64,000 nt of DNA from Solirubrum puertoriconensis (GTDB lineage Bacteria > Bacteroidota > Bacteroidia > Cytophagales > Hymenobacteraceae). The notes under the pieces were generated by a model, which made no database searches, was not told the DNA's origin, and saw nothing but the letters and a program-made list of their open reading frames with translations. Within the stretch, counting starts at the first letter, position 1, and every line of letters begins with the position of its first letter. Location: assembly GCF_001483135.1 (NCBI RefSeq), contig NZ_LNAL01000003.1, positions 310,001 to 374,000 of the forward strand, given 5' to 3'. The translations under genes were made by a program, and so were the position numbers. This document shows, one piece after another, positions 42,368 through 51,275 of this stretch.

Positions 42368-43327
42368 ATGCCTAAGCTGTCTATCATCGTACCCTGCTAC
42401 TACAATGAAGCAAACATTCCGATAACCGGACCAGAGCTGATTCAGAACGAAGCTAATTTTCCGGCTGACGTAAGTTTTGAATACGTGCTGGTTGACGACG
42501 GTTCGAAAGATGCCACTTGGGCTGCCTTGCAGTCATTCCGGCGCCAGCACCCTGATAAGGTGACCTTGGTCAAACTGGCCGGCAACGTAGGGTCTTACAA
42601 TGCCATTGTAGCAGGAATGGCCGCTGCCACAGGCGACTGCATGGCCGTAATCACTGCCGACCTGCAAGACCCGCCCGAACTGCTAGCGCAAATGTATGCC
42701 CATTGGCAGCAGGGGTTTAAGCTGGTTCTGGCCAATAGGGCCGACCGTGACGAAGCCCTGCCACAACGGGCCATATCCAACACGTTTCACTGGTTGATGC
42801 GACGTATAGCATTGCCTGGTGTGCCCGCTGGGGGGTTCGATATGGTATTCTTTGATCGGCAACTCTGCGACGAGGTAGTGCGCATGCAGGAGCGCAACGG
42901 TAATGTATTCTACCTGTTGGTGTGGCTCGGGTATCCCTACGTGAGCATTCCCTATCGCCGACGTCGGCGCGAAATAGGCAAATCGCGCTGGACGGTAAGC
43001 AAGAAGATTAAGCTCTTTGTCGATTCGCTGCTGGCTTTTTCCTTCTTTCCAGTGCGTGCCATTTCGGTGTTGGGTTTGCTGCTAGGTGGCGCCGCTGCCC
43101 TCTACGGTCTGTTTCTAATGGTGCTGCGGCTTACGGGCGCTCCTGAGCCCGAAGGTTGGACCACCTTGATGTTGGTATTGCTGCTTGTATCCGCCTTCCA
43201 GATGATTGCTCTGGGCATTATTGGAGAGTATGTATGGCGCGGGCTCGATGCAGCTCGCCAACGTCCCATGTATGTGGTAGAAAAGTTAGAAAAAGCCGAC
43301 ACCTTGTCTTCGCTGAAGGTCCGCTAG
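42368..43327 (+). CDS. Undecaprenyl-phosphate glycosyltransferase, GtrB/DPM1-like (GT2)
   Basis: A 319-residue GT2 enzyme with a GT-A domain (KLSIIVPCYYNEANI, YVLVDDGSKDATW, VITADLQDPPELL with the metal-binding acidic residues) and two C-terminal transmembrane helices (about 235-260 and 275-300). The RRRREIGKSRWTVSKKIKLF segment before the helices is typical of DPM1/GtrB/ArnC proteins, which put a sugar on undecaprenyl phosphate at the inner membrane. The 506-residue membrane protein follows 41 bp later and would be a logical user of the product. Sugar unknown. Confidence 0.9.
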   Translation: MPKLSIIVPCYYNEANIPITGPELIQNEANFPADVSFEYVLVDDGSKDATWAALQSFRRQHPDKVTLVKLAGNVGSYNAIVAGMAAATGDCMAVITADLQDPPELLAQMYAHWQQGFKLVLANRADRDEALPQRAISNTFHWLMRRIALPGVPAGGFDMVFFDRQLCDEVVRMQERNGNVFYLLVWLGYPYVSIPYRRRRREIGKSRWTVSKKIKLFVDSLLAFSFFPVRAISVLGLLLGGAAALYGLFLMVLRLTGAPEPEGWTTLMLVLLLVSAFQMIALGIIGEYVWRGLDAARQRPMYVVEKLEKADTLSSLKVR

Positions 43328-43368
43328 TTCAGTTCAAAATCGTTCTAAGTCAGTCCGCACATCTTTCA

Positions 43369-44889
43369 ATGCTTCACTATCTCTATCGTAATCCACGCAT
43401 TTTCTTTCTGGTATTCATGGTGTCTGTCACCATTTATTACTGGGTATTTCCAGATATCATGCCTTACAACGGAGGGTTTGGATTCGAAGGATTTACTATT
43501 TATAAGCCACTTGCAAAAGATGTAAATCAGTATTTGTTCATTGAAAAGATGAACAGTTATAGCATTCAAAGAATATTTCCTTATGTATTACTCTATGGGT
43601 TTTTTAAACTATTTAATATTGAATTTTCTGACTTTAATATGCTTTTGTTTTTTCAAATATTTCAATTTGTGCTAGCTATAATTATTATCGAAATATGGAA
43701 CAAACTTGCTAATCGTCTCAAGCTAGGTCTGTCGGGTCAGTGGGTAGGTTATTTGGGTATGCTCATCAACTTTGCTACTCTCAAGCATGATTTCTATATA
43801 CCCTTTACCTATGATAGGCTAGCTTTAACATCAGGATTGCTTAGTCTGTATTTCTATTTTACTGAAAAAAAACTATTTTTATTTTTTAATTCTATTATCG
43901 CGTTAGTTATTTGGCCTACTACTCTGCTATTTAATTTAGTTATGCTATTTATACCTTCCAAGATACAGAAACCTAAGACGGATAACCCGGTGCTAAGTGC
44001 ATTATGGGGAGTGGGTATTGCCAGTGCGGTATGCGGCTTGTTTATATTAGTTATTTATATTAAGCAAATTCCCGAATTGCAAAGATTAGCACCTGCCGTA
44101 CGTCCGTTGCTTCCTGTGTCGTTGATGCTAGTTGCTGCTTATCTGGGCTACACTCAATTTAAATTAGCTCAAAGATTACTTCCCGGTTGGAGCGAAATAA
44201 TTCCGAAACTAAATGAAATACTCACTGCTGATTTCCGCTGGCTATATATTATTCTGCTGCTAACCTCCTATTTCCTATTGACTCGAGTTTTAGGAGATCC
44301 AACCAATCCTTATCTGACTCCTCAGCAATTTGCTATCAACCTGACTTATGGTGCACTTCAGCGGCCAGGTCAGTCACTTATTTGTCATGCTGTTTACTAT
44401 GGTTTGCCAATAATTCTGCTACTACTATTTTGGAACAAAGTGTTAGATGCAGTGGGAGAGCTAGGCCTTGGAGCAGGTATTATGTTAATGGCAGTGTTCA
44501 TTCAAGCTGTCAATAATGAGACTCGTCAAATGGCTAATGTGTTGCCTTTGCTTACATTATTCGCAGCTATTGCTGCCGATAAAGTAATGGCTACCCCGAA
44601 AATTATTTGGTCTACATTGGTGTTGACGTTATTTATTTCAAAAGGATGGCTGCCTCTAAATTATTTCAATCCATACTTCGGAACTCCTGGTGATATTTAT
44701 CCTATGACAAATTTTGAGAAGAGTGCTTTTCTTCTATGGCCGCAACAAGCTTACTTTATGAACTTTGGGCCTTGGTCTGCTACACCGTATCTTATTATTC
44801 AAGGTTTGATATTAATATTGGTAAGTTACACTTTATACAGGATATGGATGATCGGAACTTACAAGAATATAGAAAAAATCAATAATTAA
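43369..44889 (+). CDS. Polytopic membrane protein, candidate GT-C transferase or Wzy polymerase
   Basis: A 506-residue protein with about 11-12 hydrophobic segments, starting at ATG 43369 (MLHYLYRNPRIFFLVFMVSV); longer frames overlap the gene before it. The sequence is strongly AT-rich and rich in Phe, Leu, Ile and Tyr, unlike its neighbours, and it lacks CCTAGG. The loop after the first helix (PYNGGFGFEGFTIYKPLAKD) has several polar residues that could be catalytic, as in GT-C enzymes, but no named motif is present. Its place right after a GtrB-like gene favours a transferase that uses undecaprenyl-phosphate sugar outside the membrane; a Wzy polymerase is the main alternative. Confidence 0.7.
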   Translation: MLHYLYRNPRIFFLVFMVSVTIYYWVFPDIMPYNGGFGFEGFTIYKPLAKDVNQYLFIEKMNSYSIQRIFPYVLLYGFFKLFNIEFSDFNMLLFFQIFQFVLAIIIIEIWNKLANRLKLGLSGQWVGYLGMLINFATLKHDFYIPFTYDRLALTSGLLSLYFYFTEKKLFLFFNSIIALVIWPTTLLFNLVMLFIPSKIQKPKTDNPVLSALWGVGIASAVCGLFILVIYIKQIPELQRLAPAVRPLLPVSLMLVAAYLGYTQFKLAQRLLPGWSEIIPKLNEILTADFRWLYIILLLTSYFLLTRVLGDPTNPYLTPQQFAINLTYGALQRPGQSLICHAVYYGLPIILLLLFWNKVLDAVGELGLGAGIMLMAVFIQAVNNETRQMANVLPLLTLFAAIAADKVMATPKIIWSTLVLTLFISKGWLPLNYFNPYFGTPGDIYPMTNFEKSAFLLWPQQAYFMNFGPWSATPYLIIQGLILILVSYTLYRIWMIGTYKNIEKINN

Positions 44890-45314
44890 ACTGAATATTT
44901 AAATACCAAGCTACAGAGTAAGCTCATTAAAAATTGAATTATGATGGTTTATGATATGTAATATTACGTTGTTGTAAATTTTTGACTTAATAATGCGGGC
45001 AACTTTATTACTTGAGTGATTAGTGTTGTATAATATTCAAGGGAATGAAGAGCATAGGTCGATAAGTGCTGGTTACTAGGTAAAACTGAGTGTCGCAAAA
45101 GAGAAGATTAATAGATTTTTACAATTCTAGTAATTAATTTAAGTGTAATTGTCAATCTTTAATTGTAACACATCAACCTATTGCTGCCTTGACTGCAACG
45201 GGCATGAAATCGAGCTACTAAAGATGTTTGGCTACCTTTGCCTGGCATTGGGACCTGCTTTAGCCCCAGATTGCTAGGGCTGCCATCCCGGGCGAAATAC
45301 TAACGAGACCATTT
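44890..45314. other. AT-rich intergenic region upstream of wzm
   Basis: 425 bases, very AT-rich up to about 45,180, with no coding frame of note. The end carries a TACCTTTG box at 45233-45240. This is the start of a new transcription unit for the exporter genes. Confidence 0.55.
45233..45240 (+). promoter_or_regulatory. -7 promoter box TACCTTTG upstream of wzm
   Basis: A full match to TAnnTTTG, 74 bases before the wzm start codon at 45315, so this transcript would have a normal leader. No -33 element with good spacing was found. Confidence 0.5.
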
Positions 45315-46223
45315 GTGCAGACAACAGAAGTCCCCACGGCGCCAGCAAGCCGGGCAGCGAGTTCCTCGTCCGATGACAATCAGTGGAGTGAGATAATCCA
45401 GCCCCGTACCCGTCTGCTCGATCTGGGATTACGGGAAGTATGGCGTTACCGCGACCTAGTTATGTTGTTTGTGCGGCGTGATTTTGTCTCCACGTATAAG
45501 CAGACCATACTAGGCCCGATCTGGTTCTTTGTCCAGCCGTTGCTCACTACCATCACCTACGTGGTCGTGTTCAGTGGTATTGCAAACCTCGACACTGGAG
45601 GCGTACCTCCACTAGCATTCTACCTGGCAGGAGTCACCATCTGGAACTATTTCGCGCAGGCACTTACGGCTACTTCCAGCGTATTCACTGCCAATGCGGC
45701 TATTTTCGGTAAGGTATACTTCCCGCGCCTAACCATGCCTTTGTCTATTGTGCTATCCAATCTGGTACGCTTTGGCATTCAGCTTGGGCTGTTTCTGGTA
45801 GTGTGGGCATATTTTACGCTTACCACAGAAGCTATTCACCCAAACAGTGCTCTGCTACTCACGCCACTATTGGTAGTGCTTATGGGAGGGTTAGCATTAG
45901 GTCTAGGCATGATTTTCAGTGCCCTCACTACCAAATACCGCGATTTGGCCATGCTGCTGACGTTTGGGGTGCAATTGCTAATGTATGCTACCCCAGTGAT
46001 TCTGCCGCTCAGTAAGCTCTTAAGCTTGCCTAATCCTTACAGGTGGTTCATTTTGGCCAACCCGCTCAATCCTATCGTTGAAACGTTCCGTTACGGTTTT
46101 CTCGGAACTGGCTCGTTCAGTTGGGCCTACCTAGGCTATAGCTTGGTGGCCACTGTAGTCATTTTGCTCCTAGGTACTGTTGTTTTCAATAAAGTAGAGA
46201 AGAGCTTTACCGACACGGTGTAG
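45315..46223 (+). CDS. wzm: ABC transporter permease for polysaccharide export (Wzm)
   Basis: A 302-residue ABC-2 type permease starting at GTG 45315. After a polar N-terminus comes the membrane domain with LREVWRYRDLVMLFVRRDF, the amphipathic segment before helix 1, then six helices (GPIWFFVQPLLTTITYVVVF, LALGLGMIFSALTTKYRDL). The motif block FVRRDF...YKQTILGPIWFF is typical of Wzm/TagG. The Wzt ATPase follows 23 bp later. Together they should export a glycan finished in the cytoplasm on its lipid carrier. Confidence 0.93.
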   Translation: MQTTEVPTAPASRAASSSSDDNQWSEIIQPRTRLLDLGLREVWRYRDLVMLFVRRDFVSTYKQTILGPIWFFVQPLLTTITYVVVFSGIANLDTGGVPPLAFYLAGVTIWNYFAQALTATSSVFTANAAIFGKVYFPRLTMPLSIVLSNLVRFGIQLGLFLVVWAYFTLTTEAIHPNSALLLTPLLVVLMGGLALGLGMIFSALTTKYRDLAMLLTFGVQLLMYATPVILPLSKLLSLPNPYRWFILANPLNPIVETFRYGFLGTGSFSWAYLGYSLVATVVILLLGTVVFNKVEKSFTDTV

Positions 46224-46246
46224 GCTATCTGCTGACACATACTACT

Positions 46247-47530
46247 ATGAGCAATATTGCCATTCAAGTAGAAAACCTGAGCAAGCTGTACCGCTTGGGC
46301 GAAATTGGTACGGGCACCCTCAGCCACGATTTGAACCGGGTATGGGCTCGGCTGCGCGGCAAAGAAGACCCTTATGCCAAAATTGGTGAAACGAACGATC
46401 GTACCAGCAAGGGCAGTAGCGACTTCGTGTGGTCATTGAAGGACGTTAATTTTGAGGTGCAGCAAGGCGAAGTACTGGGGATTATCGGGCGTAACGGGGC
46501 CGGCAAATCCACTTTGCTCAAAGTTCTCTCGAAAGTTACAGCTCCTACCACTGGCAGAGTAAAAGTGCGTGGGCGTATTGCTTCATTATTGGAGGTAGGT
46601 ACTGGCTTTCATCCGGAACTGACTGGCCGCGAGAATATCTTTCTCAACGGGGCTATTCTGGGCATGACCAAAGCCGAAATACGCAGCAAGTTCGATGAGA
46701 TAGTAGACTTTTCGGGCGTGGAGCGGTATGTGGACACACCCGTGAAGCGTTACAGCAGCGGCATGTACGTGCGTTTGGCATTTGCAGTAGCTGCTTTTCT
46801 GGAACCCGAAATTTTGATCGTGGATGAGGTACTGGCCGTTGGTGATGCGGAGTTCCAGAAAAAGTGCCTAGGTCGTATGAAGGACGTAAGCACCAATGAT
46901 GGCCGTACTGTGCTATTTGTAAGTCACAACATGGCCGCCGTTAAGCAACTCTGCAACCGCGGGCTGGTAATGCGCTATGGAACGCCGGTGTTTGAGGGTG
47001 GAGCTCTTGAGGCCGTAAACTTTTACCAGAATTCCAGCGATACCAACTCCTACTTCGAGCATCATGGCCCGCTGGAAACTGCTCCTGGCAATGACAACAT
47101 TCGTATCCTAAAGTTTCAGGTTACACCCCTGCAAGGCGAGCAGATTTCCATCTCCTCGGGGCTGGAGTTTGAGCTGACCTTTTTCAACCAACGACCAGGC
47201 ATAAACCTCGATGCCACGTTTGAGCTGCGCAACATGGATGAGGTAGCTGTTTTTCACCACGGCGCCCTCATTACAACTCAACAAGATGCCCGGCGCGGTA
47301 TTTACACCGTATCGGCTCAATTGCCGCCCCACCTGCTCAATACAGGCACGTATCAGTTCAAGCTGATTTTCGGCGAAAACCAAAGATACCTGCTCTTTTC
47401 AACCGACGATATCCTGCAGTTCGAAGTTTTGAATGAGAGCCTAGGTAGCAACAACAGTGTATTGCCAGGCGTCATTCGGCCCGACTTGCAGTATACTGTT
47501 CGTTTCACCGAAGCGGGCTTGCATGGATAA
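46247..47530 (+). CDS. wzt: ABC transporter ATPase for polysaccharide export (Wzt) with carbohydrate-binding domain
   Basis: A 427-residue ATPase. The nucleotide-binding domain (about 1-265) has Walker A GRNGAGKSTLLKVL (near 81), the family's YSSGMYVRLAFAVAA signature in place of LSGGQ, and Walker B EILIVDEVLAVGD, with the H-loop VSHNMA. Residues about 280-427 form an extra beta-rich domain (EFELTFFNQRPGINLDATFEL, TGTYQFKLIFGENQRYLLFS) like the Wzt C-terminal domain that recognises the finished, capped chain end. This points to a polymer with a terminal modification. Its last 8 bases overlap the next gene. Confidence 0.94.
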   Translation: MSNIAIQVENLSKLYRLGEIGTGTLSHDLNRVWARLRGKEDPYAKIGETNDRTSKGSSDFVWSLKDVNFEVQQGEVLGIIGRNGAGKSTLLKVLSKVTAPTTGRVKVRGRIASLLEVGTGFHPELTGRENIFLNGAILGMTKAEIRSKFDEIVDFSGVERYVDTPVKRYSSGMYVRLAFAVAAFLEPEILIVDEVLAVGDAEFQKKCLGRMKDVSTNDGRTVLFVSHNMAAVKQLCNRGLVMRYGTPVFEGGALEAVNFYQNSSDTNSYFEHHGPLETAPGNDNIRILKFQVTPLQGEQISISSGLEFELTFFNQRPGINLDATFELRNMDEVAVFHHGALITTQQDARRGIYTVSAQLPPHLLNTGTYQFKLIFGENQRYLLFSTDDILQFEVLNESLGSNNSVLPGVIRPDLQYTVRFTEAGLHG

Positions 47531-49052
47531 AATAGTCCGGGGAATACGTGCCAACCGTGCCTTTTATCATTGGCTGGTAGATTGCGCCGAGGCTCTTACC
47601 AGGCAAGGTGAGTGGGAAGCAGCCTTGCAGTTCTGCAACAAAGCAGCATGGCATGCCACCTTTTGCTTCAGCGGTTTTTACGCTGAAGCCCGCTTGGAGC
47701 GCTTACTAGCGCGACTGCGCGCTGTAACCGGGATTACGCCCATAGCAAGAATAGCAAGCACAAAGCCCCGTAGGGTGTTGCACTATGCCACAGCTCTATT
47801 TGAAGTTGGGGGGCACACTCGATTATTGGAGAATTGGATTCGCCATGATCCTGATAGTTGCCACGACGTGCTGCTTACGCGCCAGACAGAGCCTGTGCCT
47901 GCGTTTATAACAGCCGCTGCAGCGTCAACTCACGGTAAGGTAATATTACTTGACGAGGTCAGTGATTTCGAGAAAGCTCGGCAACTAGCTGGAATTGCTG
48001 CACAGTACGATGTTATCGTATTGCATCACCATCCCGATGATGTAGTGCCTGTATTGGCGCTGGCCGATGCCGGGCGGCAGGTGCCGGTTTGCGTACTCAA
48101 TCACGGCGACCATCGGTACTGGCCTGGGGTTAGTGTGTGCGATGTTCTGCTAGAAATTCGCGACAATTTAGTGCCTGTAGATGCAGAGCGCCGGGGCATA
48201 AGGAACTTTGGCTTGTTACCCATCCCGGTTGTTCCCCAAGTGGTGCCTGCAGGTGCCTACGAGGAAGCTCGTGCGGCTTTAGGTATCCGTCAGGAGCAAG
48301 TAATGCTGCTATCTATTGGGGCTGCTTACAAATATGAGCCTTTGGATGAGCGCGATTTCTTCGCAGATGCGCTGACAATGTTGAAGCAGTGCCCAGAGGC
48401 TACATTGGTAGTAGTAGGTGTCGCGCCCGAATCAGAGTTGGGTACTCGTTACTCTCATCCGCGTCTACGGCTGGTGCCACCTACTCCAGAGTTAGCTGTA
48501 TACCATTATGCGTGCGACATTTATCTGGAGGGGTACCCATTTTCCTCGTTTACAGCTTACTTGGAGGTAGCGGCATTGGGCAAGCCAGTGTGCCGTATGT
48601 ACGATCCGCCCTTGCTGAACACGTACTTGATCAGCCACTATCCCGAGCCAGTACATTACCCCGCTTCGCGTTTCGAATGGCTGAATCAGATCAGAAATTT
48701 GGTGCAAGATGCAGAAGCGCGGGCAACGGCCGGGCAGAATGAGCAGCGCAACAGTCGGGTTCATGCACCGGAAGCTGTTCGGCAGTATATTAAAAGAATT
48801 TACGAACAAGCAGTTGCGGCTGCCGGTAACGCAAGCCAAAACACTATTCCTGCTACCTGCTTTACCGGAGCCAACGATTCTTACTTGTACCGTATGCAGT
48901 ACCGCCCCACAGAGAAGGCTGTTTTGCATCCCCTAACTCGTCTTTCAAGCTTCTTGAAGGTGTGGCTAGTAAGCCGAAACTTGCCTCTGTTATTGGCCCA
49001 ACCGCATTTGGGCGTCCGCGACCTATTATGGTTTGTATTCAAATCAAAGTAA
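47523..49052 (+). CDS. Glycosyltransferase, probably GT-B fold
   Basis: A 509-residue protein from ATG 47523 (MDKIVRGIRANRAFYHWLVD), overlapping the wzt stop codon by 8 bases; a longer frame overlaps wzt further and is unlikely. The first 90 residues are a helical hairpin region (QGEWEAALQFCNKAAWHATF), perhaps a TPR-like unit. The GT-B half has HYATALFEVGGHTRLLENWI, DVIVLHHHPDDVVPV and, in the second half, LLSIGAAYKYEPLD and DIYLEGYPFSSFTAYLEVAALGKPV. The Glu residues in the last block match the donor phosphate site of GT4-like enzymes. Donor and acceptor are unknown; overlap with wzt suggests a role on the exported chain. Confidence 0.78.
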   Translation: MDKIVRGIRANRAFYHWLVDCAEALTRQGEWEAALQFCNKAAWHATFCFSGFYAEARLERLLARLRAVTGITPIARIASTKPRRVLHYATALFEVGGHTRLLENWIRHDPDSCHDVLLTRQTEPVPAFITAAAASTHGKVILLDEVSDFEKARQLAGIAAQYDVIVLHHHPDDVVPVLALADAGRQVPVCVLNHGDHRYWPGVSVCDVLLEIRDNLVPVDAERRGIRNFGLLPIPVVPQVVPAGAYEEARAALGIRQEQVMLLSIGAAYKYEPLDERDFFADALTMLKQCPEATLVVVGVAPESELGTRYSHPRLRLVPPTPELAVYHYACDIYLEGYPFSSFTAYLEVAALGKPVCRMYDPPLLNTYLISHYPEPVHYPASRFEWLNQIRNLVQDAEARATAGQNEQRNSRVHAPEAVRQYIKRIYEQAVAAAGNASQNTIPATCFTGANDSYLYRMQYRPTEKAVLHPLTRLSSFLKVWLVSRNLPLLLAQPHLGVRDLLWFVFKSK

Positions 49053-49099
49053 ACCTACCTGACTAGCAACAGCCTACTTGCTTTCGTAAAATCTGACTA

Positions 49100-50260
49100 A
49101 TGGCGCACCTGCTTTTTGTACTGCACGAAGCTTCTCGTACTGGAGCCCCTTTTACCCAGTTGCATTTAATGCGTTGGATAAAACAAAATACCAATCATAC
49201 TGTGAGCTTAGTATTGATGTGGGGCGGAGACTTAGAACCTGAGTTTGAGAAGTTAGGACCGGTGTACGTACTTGATCATGGAATACCTGCTGTAACTATT
49301 AAGGAGCGAGTAATAGCTAAATGGGATAGAATGACTTCGCAACGCAAGAAGTCAATCTTCAAAGCAATCCAAAAAGAAGACCCACAAGTAATATTTGCTA
49401 ATTCTGCTGTTTCCTTGGATATAGCTGTTCAGTTGAAATTAATATTAAACAAAAAATTAATAATTAATGTTCATGAGCTTGTTTATACTTTCTTTTATTA
49501 TTCGAAAGAAAATTTTGCAATTAATTCAAAGCATGTTGATTATTTTGTTCCTGGATCTTATGCTGTTAAAACTTACCTTCAATCTTTTTGCAGTATTCCT
49601 GAAGACAAAATAAAAGTAGTTTATGATTTTATAGATGGTCATGCCTTAAGCGGAATTCCTGCAAATGAGGTAAAGAAAAAGCATGGAATACCACATGCTG
49701 CTCAAGTAGTAGGAGCTATTGCGTCCCTTACACCCAGAAAAGGGCCTGATGTTTTTTTATCTGTTGCCTATAAAGTCATTAAAAATATCCCTGATGCTTA
49801 TTTCCTTTGGGTAGGTGGTAAACCAGAAGCTGCATATTTTAAGGAGCTACAACACGATATACAGAACATGGGCTTAGAAAACCGGGTTTTGTTTGTGGGT
49901 GAACAGAAAGACTTAAAGGGGTACTATGACATGTTTGATGTGTTTTTGCTAACTTCTAGAGAGGATCCTTTTCCGTTGGTATGCTTAGAAGCGGCCTTGG
50001 CCGGTAAGCCGATTGTGTGTTTTGAAAATTCGGGCGGTATGCCAGAGTTTGTGCAAGATGATGCTGGCTTTGTTGTGCCTTATCTTGATACTGATGCCAT
50101 GGCAGATAAAACGCTTTTGTTGCTTAAGGATTCTGCCTTGGCTCAAGCAAAAGGGCAAGTGGCACAACAGCGTGTAGAAGATCATCACACTATTCGTACA
50201 ATAGGGCCGGCCATGTATGAAATAATTTCTCAACTAATGCCCAATAAAAAACAGGCTTAA
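49100..50260 (+). CDS. Glycosyltransferase family 4
   Basis: A 386-residue GT-B enzyme. The N-terminal half begins with LLFVLHEASRTGAPFTQL; the C-terminal half carries VGAIASLTPRKGPDVFLSVA and the donor-binding EDPFPLVCLEAALAGKPIVC, with the E-x7-E pair, then FENSGGMPEFV. These mark GT4 retaining transferases. GC is low (many TTT/AAA/ATT codons), unlike the genes on both sides, and no CCTAGG is present, which suggests a separate origin. It precedes a low-GC GT2 gene by 10 bp, so the two may have entered together. Confidence 0.88.
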   Translation: MAHLLFVLHEASRTGAPFTQLHLMRWIKQNTNHTVSLVLMWGGDLEPEFEKLGPVYVLDHGIPAVTIKERVIAKWDRMTSQRKKSIFKAIQKEDPQVIFANSAVSLDIAVQLKLILNKKLIINVHELVYTFFYYSKENFAINSKHVDYFVPGSYAVKTYLQSFCSIPEDKIKVVYDFIDGHALSGIPANEVKKKHGIPHAAQVVGAIASLTPRKGPDVFLSVAYKVIKNIPDAYFLWVGGKPEAAYFKELQHDIQNMGLENRVLFVGEQKDLKGYYDMFDVFLLTSREDPFPLVCLEAALAGKPIVCFENSGGMPEFVQDDAGFVVPYLDTDAMADKTLLLLKDSALAQAKGQVAQQRVEDHHTIRTIGPAMYEIISQLMPNKKQA

Positions 50261-50270
50261 AAACACGAAT

Positions 50271-51149
50271 ATGTTGTCTCTAATTATTTGCTCACGCGAC
50301 CCAGAAGCACTGCGGCAAGTTTCGAATAATGTTGCTGTTACTATTGGTGTCGCCTATGAGATAATTGCTATCGACAACAGTGCTGGCCAATATGGTATTT
50401 GTGAGGCGTATAACCTTGGTGCCAAACAAGCTCAATATGAGCTGCTGTGTTTTATGCATGAGGATATTCGATTCCACACTTCTAATTGGGGCCTTATAGT
50501 TGCGCGACTTCTTAAAGATGAGTCAATTGGTGTTCTTGGGGTTACGGGTGGCCAGCATCAGGTAGCTGCACCTGCGCCTTGGTGGGGCTGTGGGCTGGAG
50601 CTGTGCCGAGAAAACGTGCTTAATGTGTTCGAGGATGGTACTCGCGTTATGGAGCTTCGTAATCCGGAGCAGGTGCCTTTAACCGATGTCGCAGTAGTAG
50701 ATGGCATGTGGATGTGCTGCCGGCGTTCGTTGTGGGAGCAATTTCCTTTTGATTCCAAGACATTCGTTGATTTTCATTTTTACGATATTGACTTTTGTAC
50801 CGAAATATTTCATCAAGGAAAACGAATTTGCGTTACTTACGAAATAACGCTTGAGCACCACTCGCGTGGATCAATCAATGCATCATGGGTACATAACGCA
50901 TTATTGTATCAAGAGAAAAGAAACAATCAGCTGCCATTTGGTGTGATTAGTCTAAAAAAAGTTCAAAGCGTCAATATCGAACTGAAGGCGTATCAAGCGT
51001 TTGTTAGTTTGCTTATGAGGGAAAAATTTTCAAATGCAATTATTTATAAATATTTGAAAATGTGCTGGTCGAAATATTATTTGCATCGAGATACATTATG
51101 GTTAACCAAAGAATGGCTAAAAAATAACATGTTGTCTTTTGTGAGTTAA
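50271..51149 (+). CDS. Glycosyltransferase of the StrF-like GT2 group
   Basis: A 292-residue protein whose N-terminal domain fits the StrF-type GT2 fold: LSLIICSRDPEALRQVSNNV, YEIIAIDNSAGQYGICEAYN, CFMHEDIRFHTSNWG and VLGVTGGQHQV. The central region has VAVVDGMWMCCRRSLWEQFP and FYDIDFCTEIFHQG with the Asp residues that bind the nucleotide sugar. It is close (10 bp) to the preceding low-GC GT4 gene, and is low in GC itself. Sugar and acceptor unknown. Confidence 0.82.
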   Translation: MLSLIICSRDPEALRQVSNNVAVTIGVAYEIIAIDNSAGQYGICEAYNLGAKQAQYELLCFMHEDIRFHTSNWGLIVARLLKDESIGVLGVTGGQHQVAAPAPWWGCGLELCRENVLNVFEDGTRVMELRNPEQVPLTDVAVVDGMWMCCRRSLWEQFPFDSKTFVDFHFYDIDFCTEIFHQGKRICVTYEITLEHHSRGSINASWVHNALLYQEKRNNQLPFGVISLKKVQSVNIELKAYQAFVSLLMREKFSNAIIYKYLKMCWSKYYLHRDTLWLTKEWLKNNMLSFVS

Positions 51150-51275
51150 TTTAATGTATTGTACATAATAATCACTGTATTTTATCTATTGACTTTGTGT
51201 ATTTAATTATTGGCGTTGATGTTGAATAGTACAATATAAACGACTATTCATAAATTTGAGTAAGGAACTTGTCAA

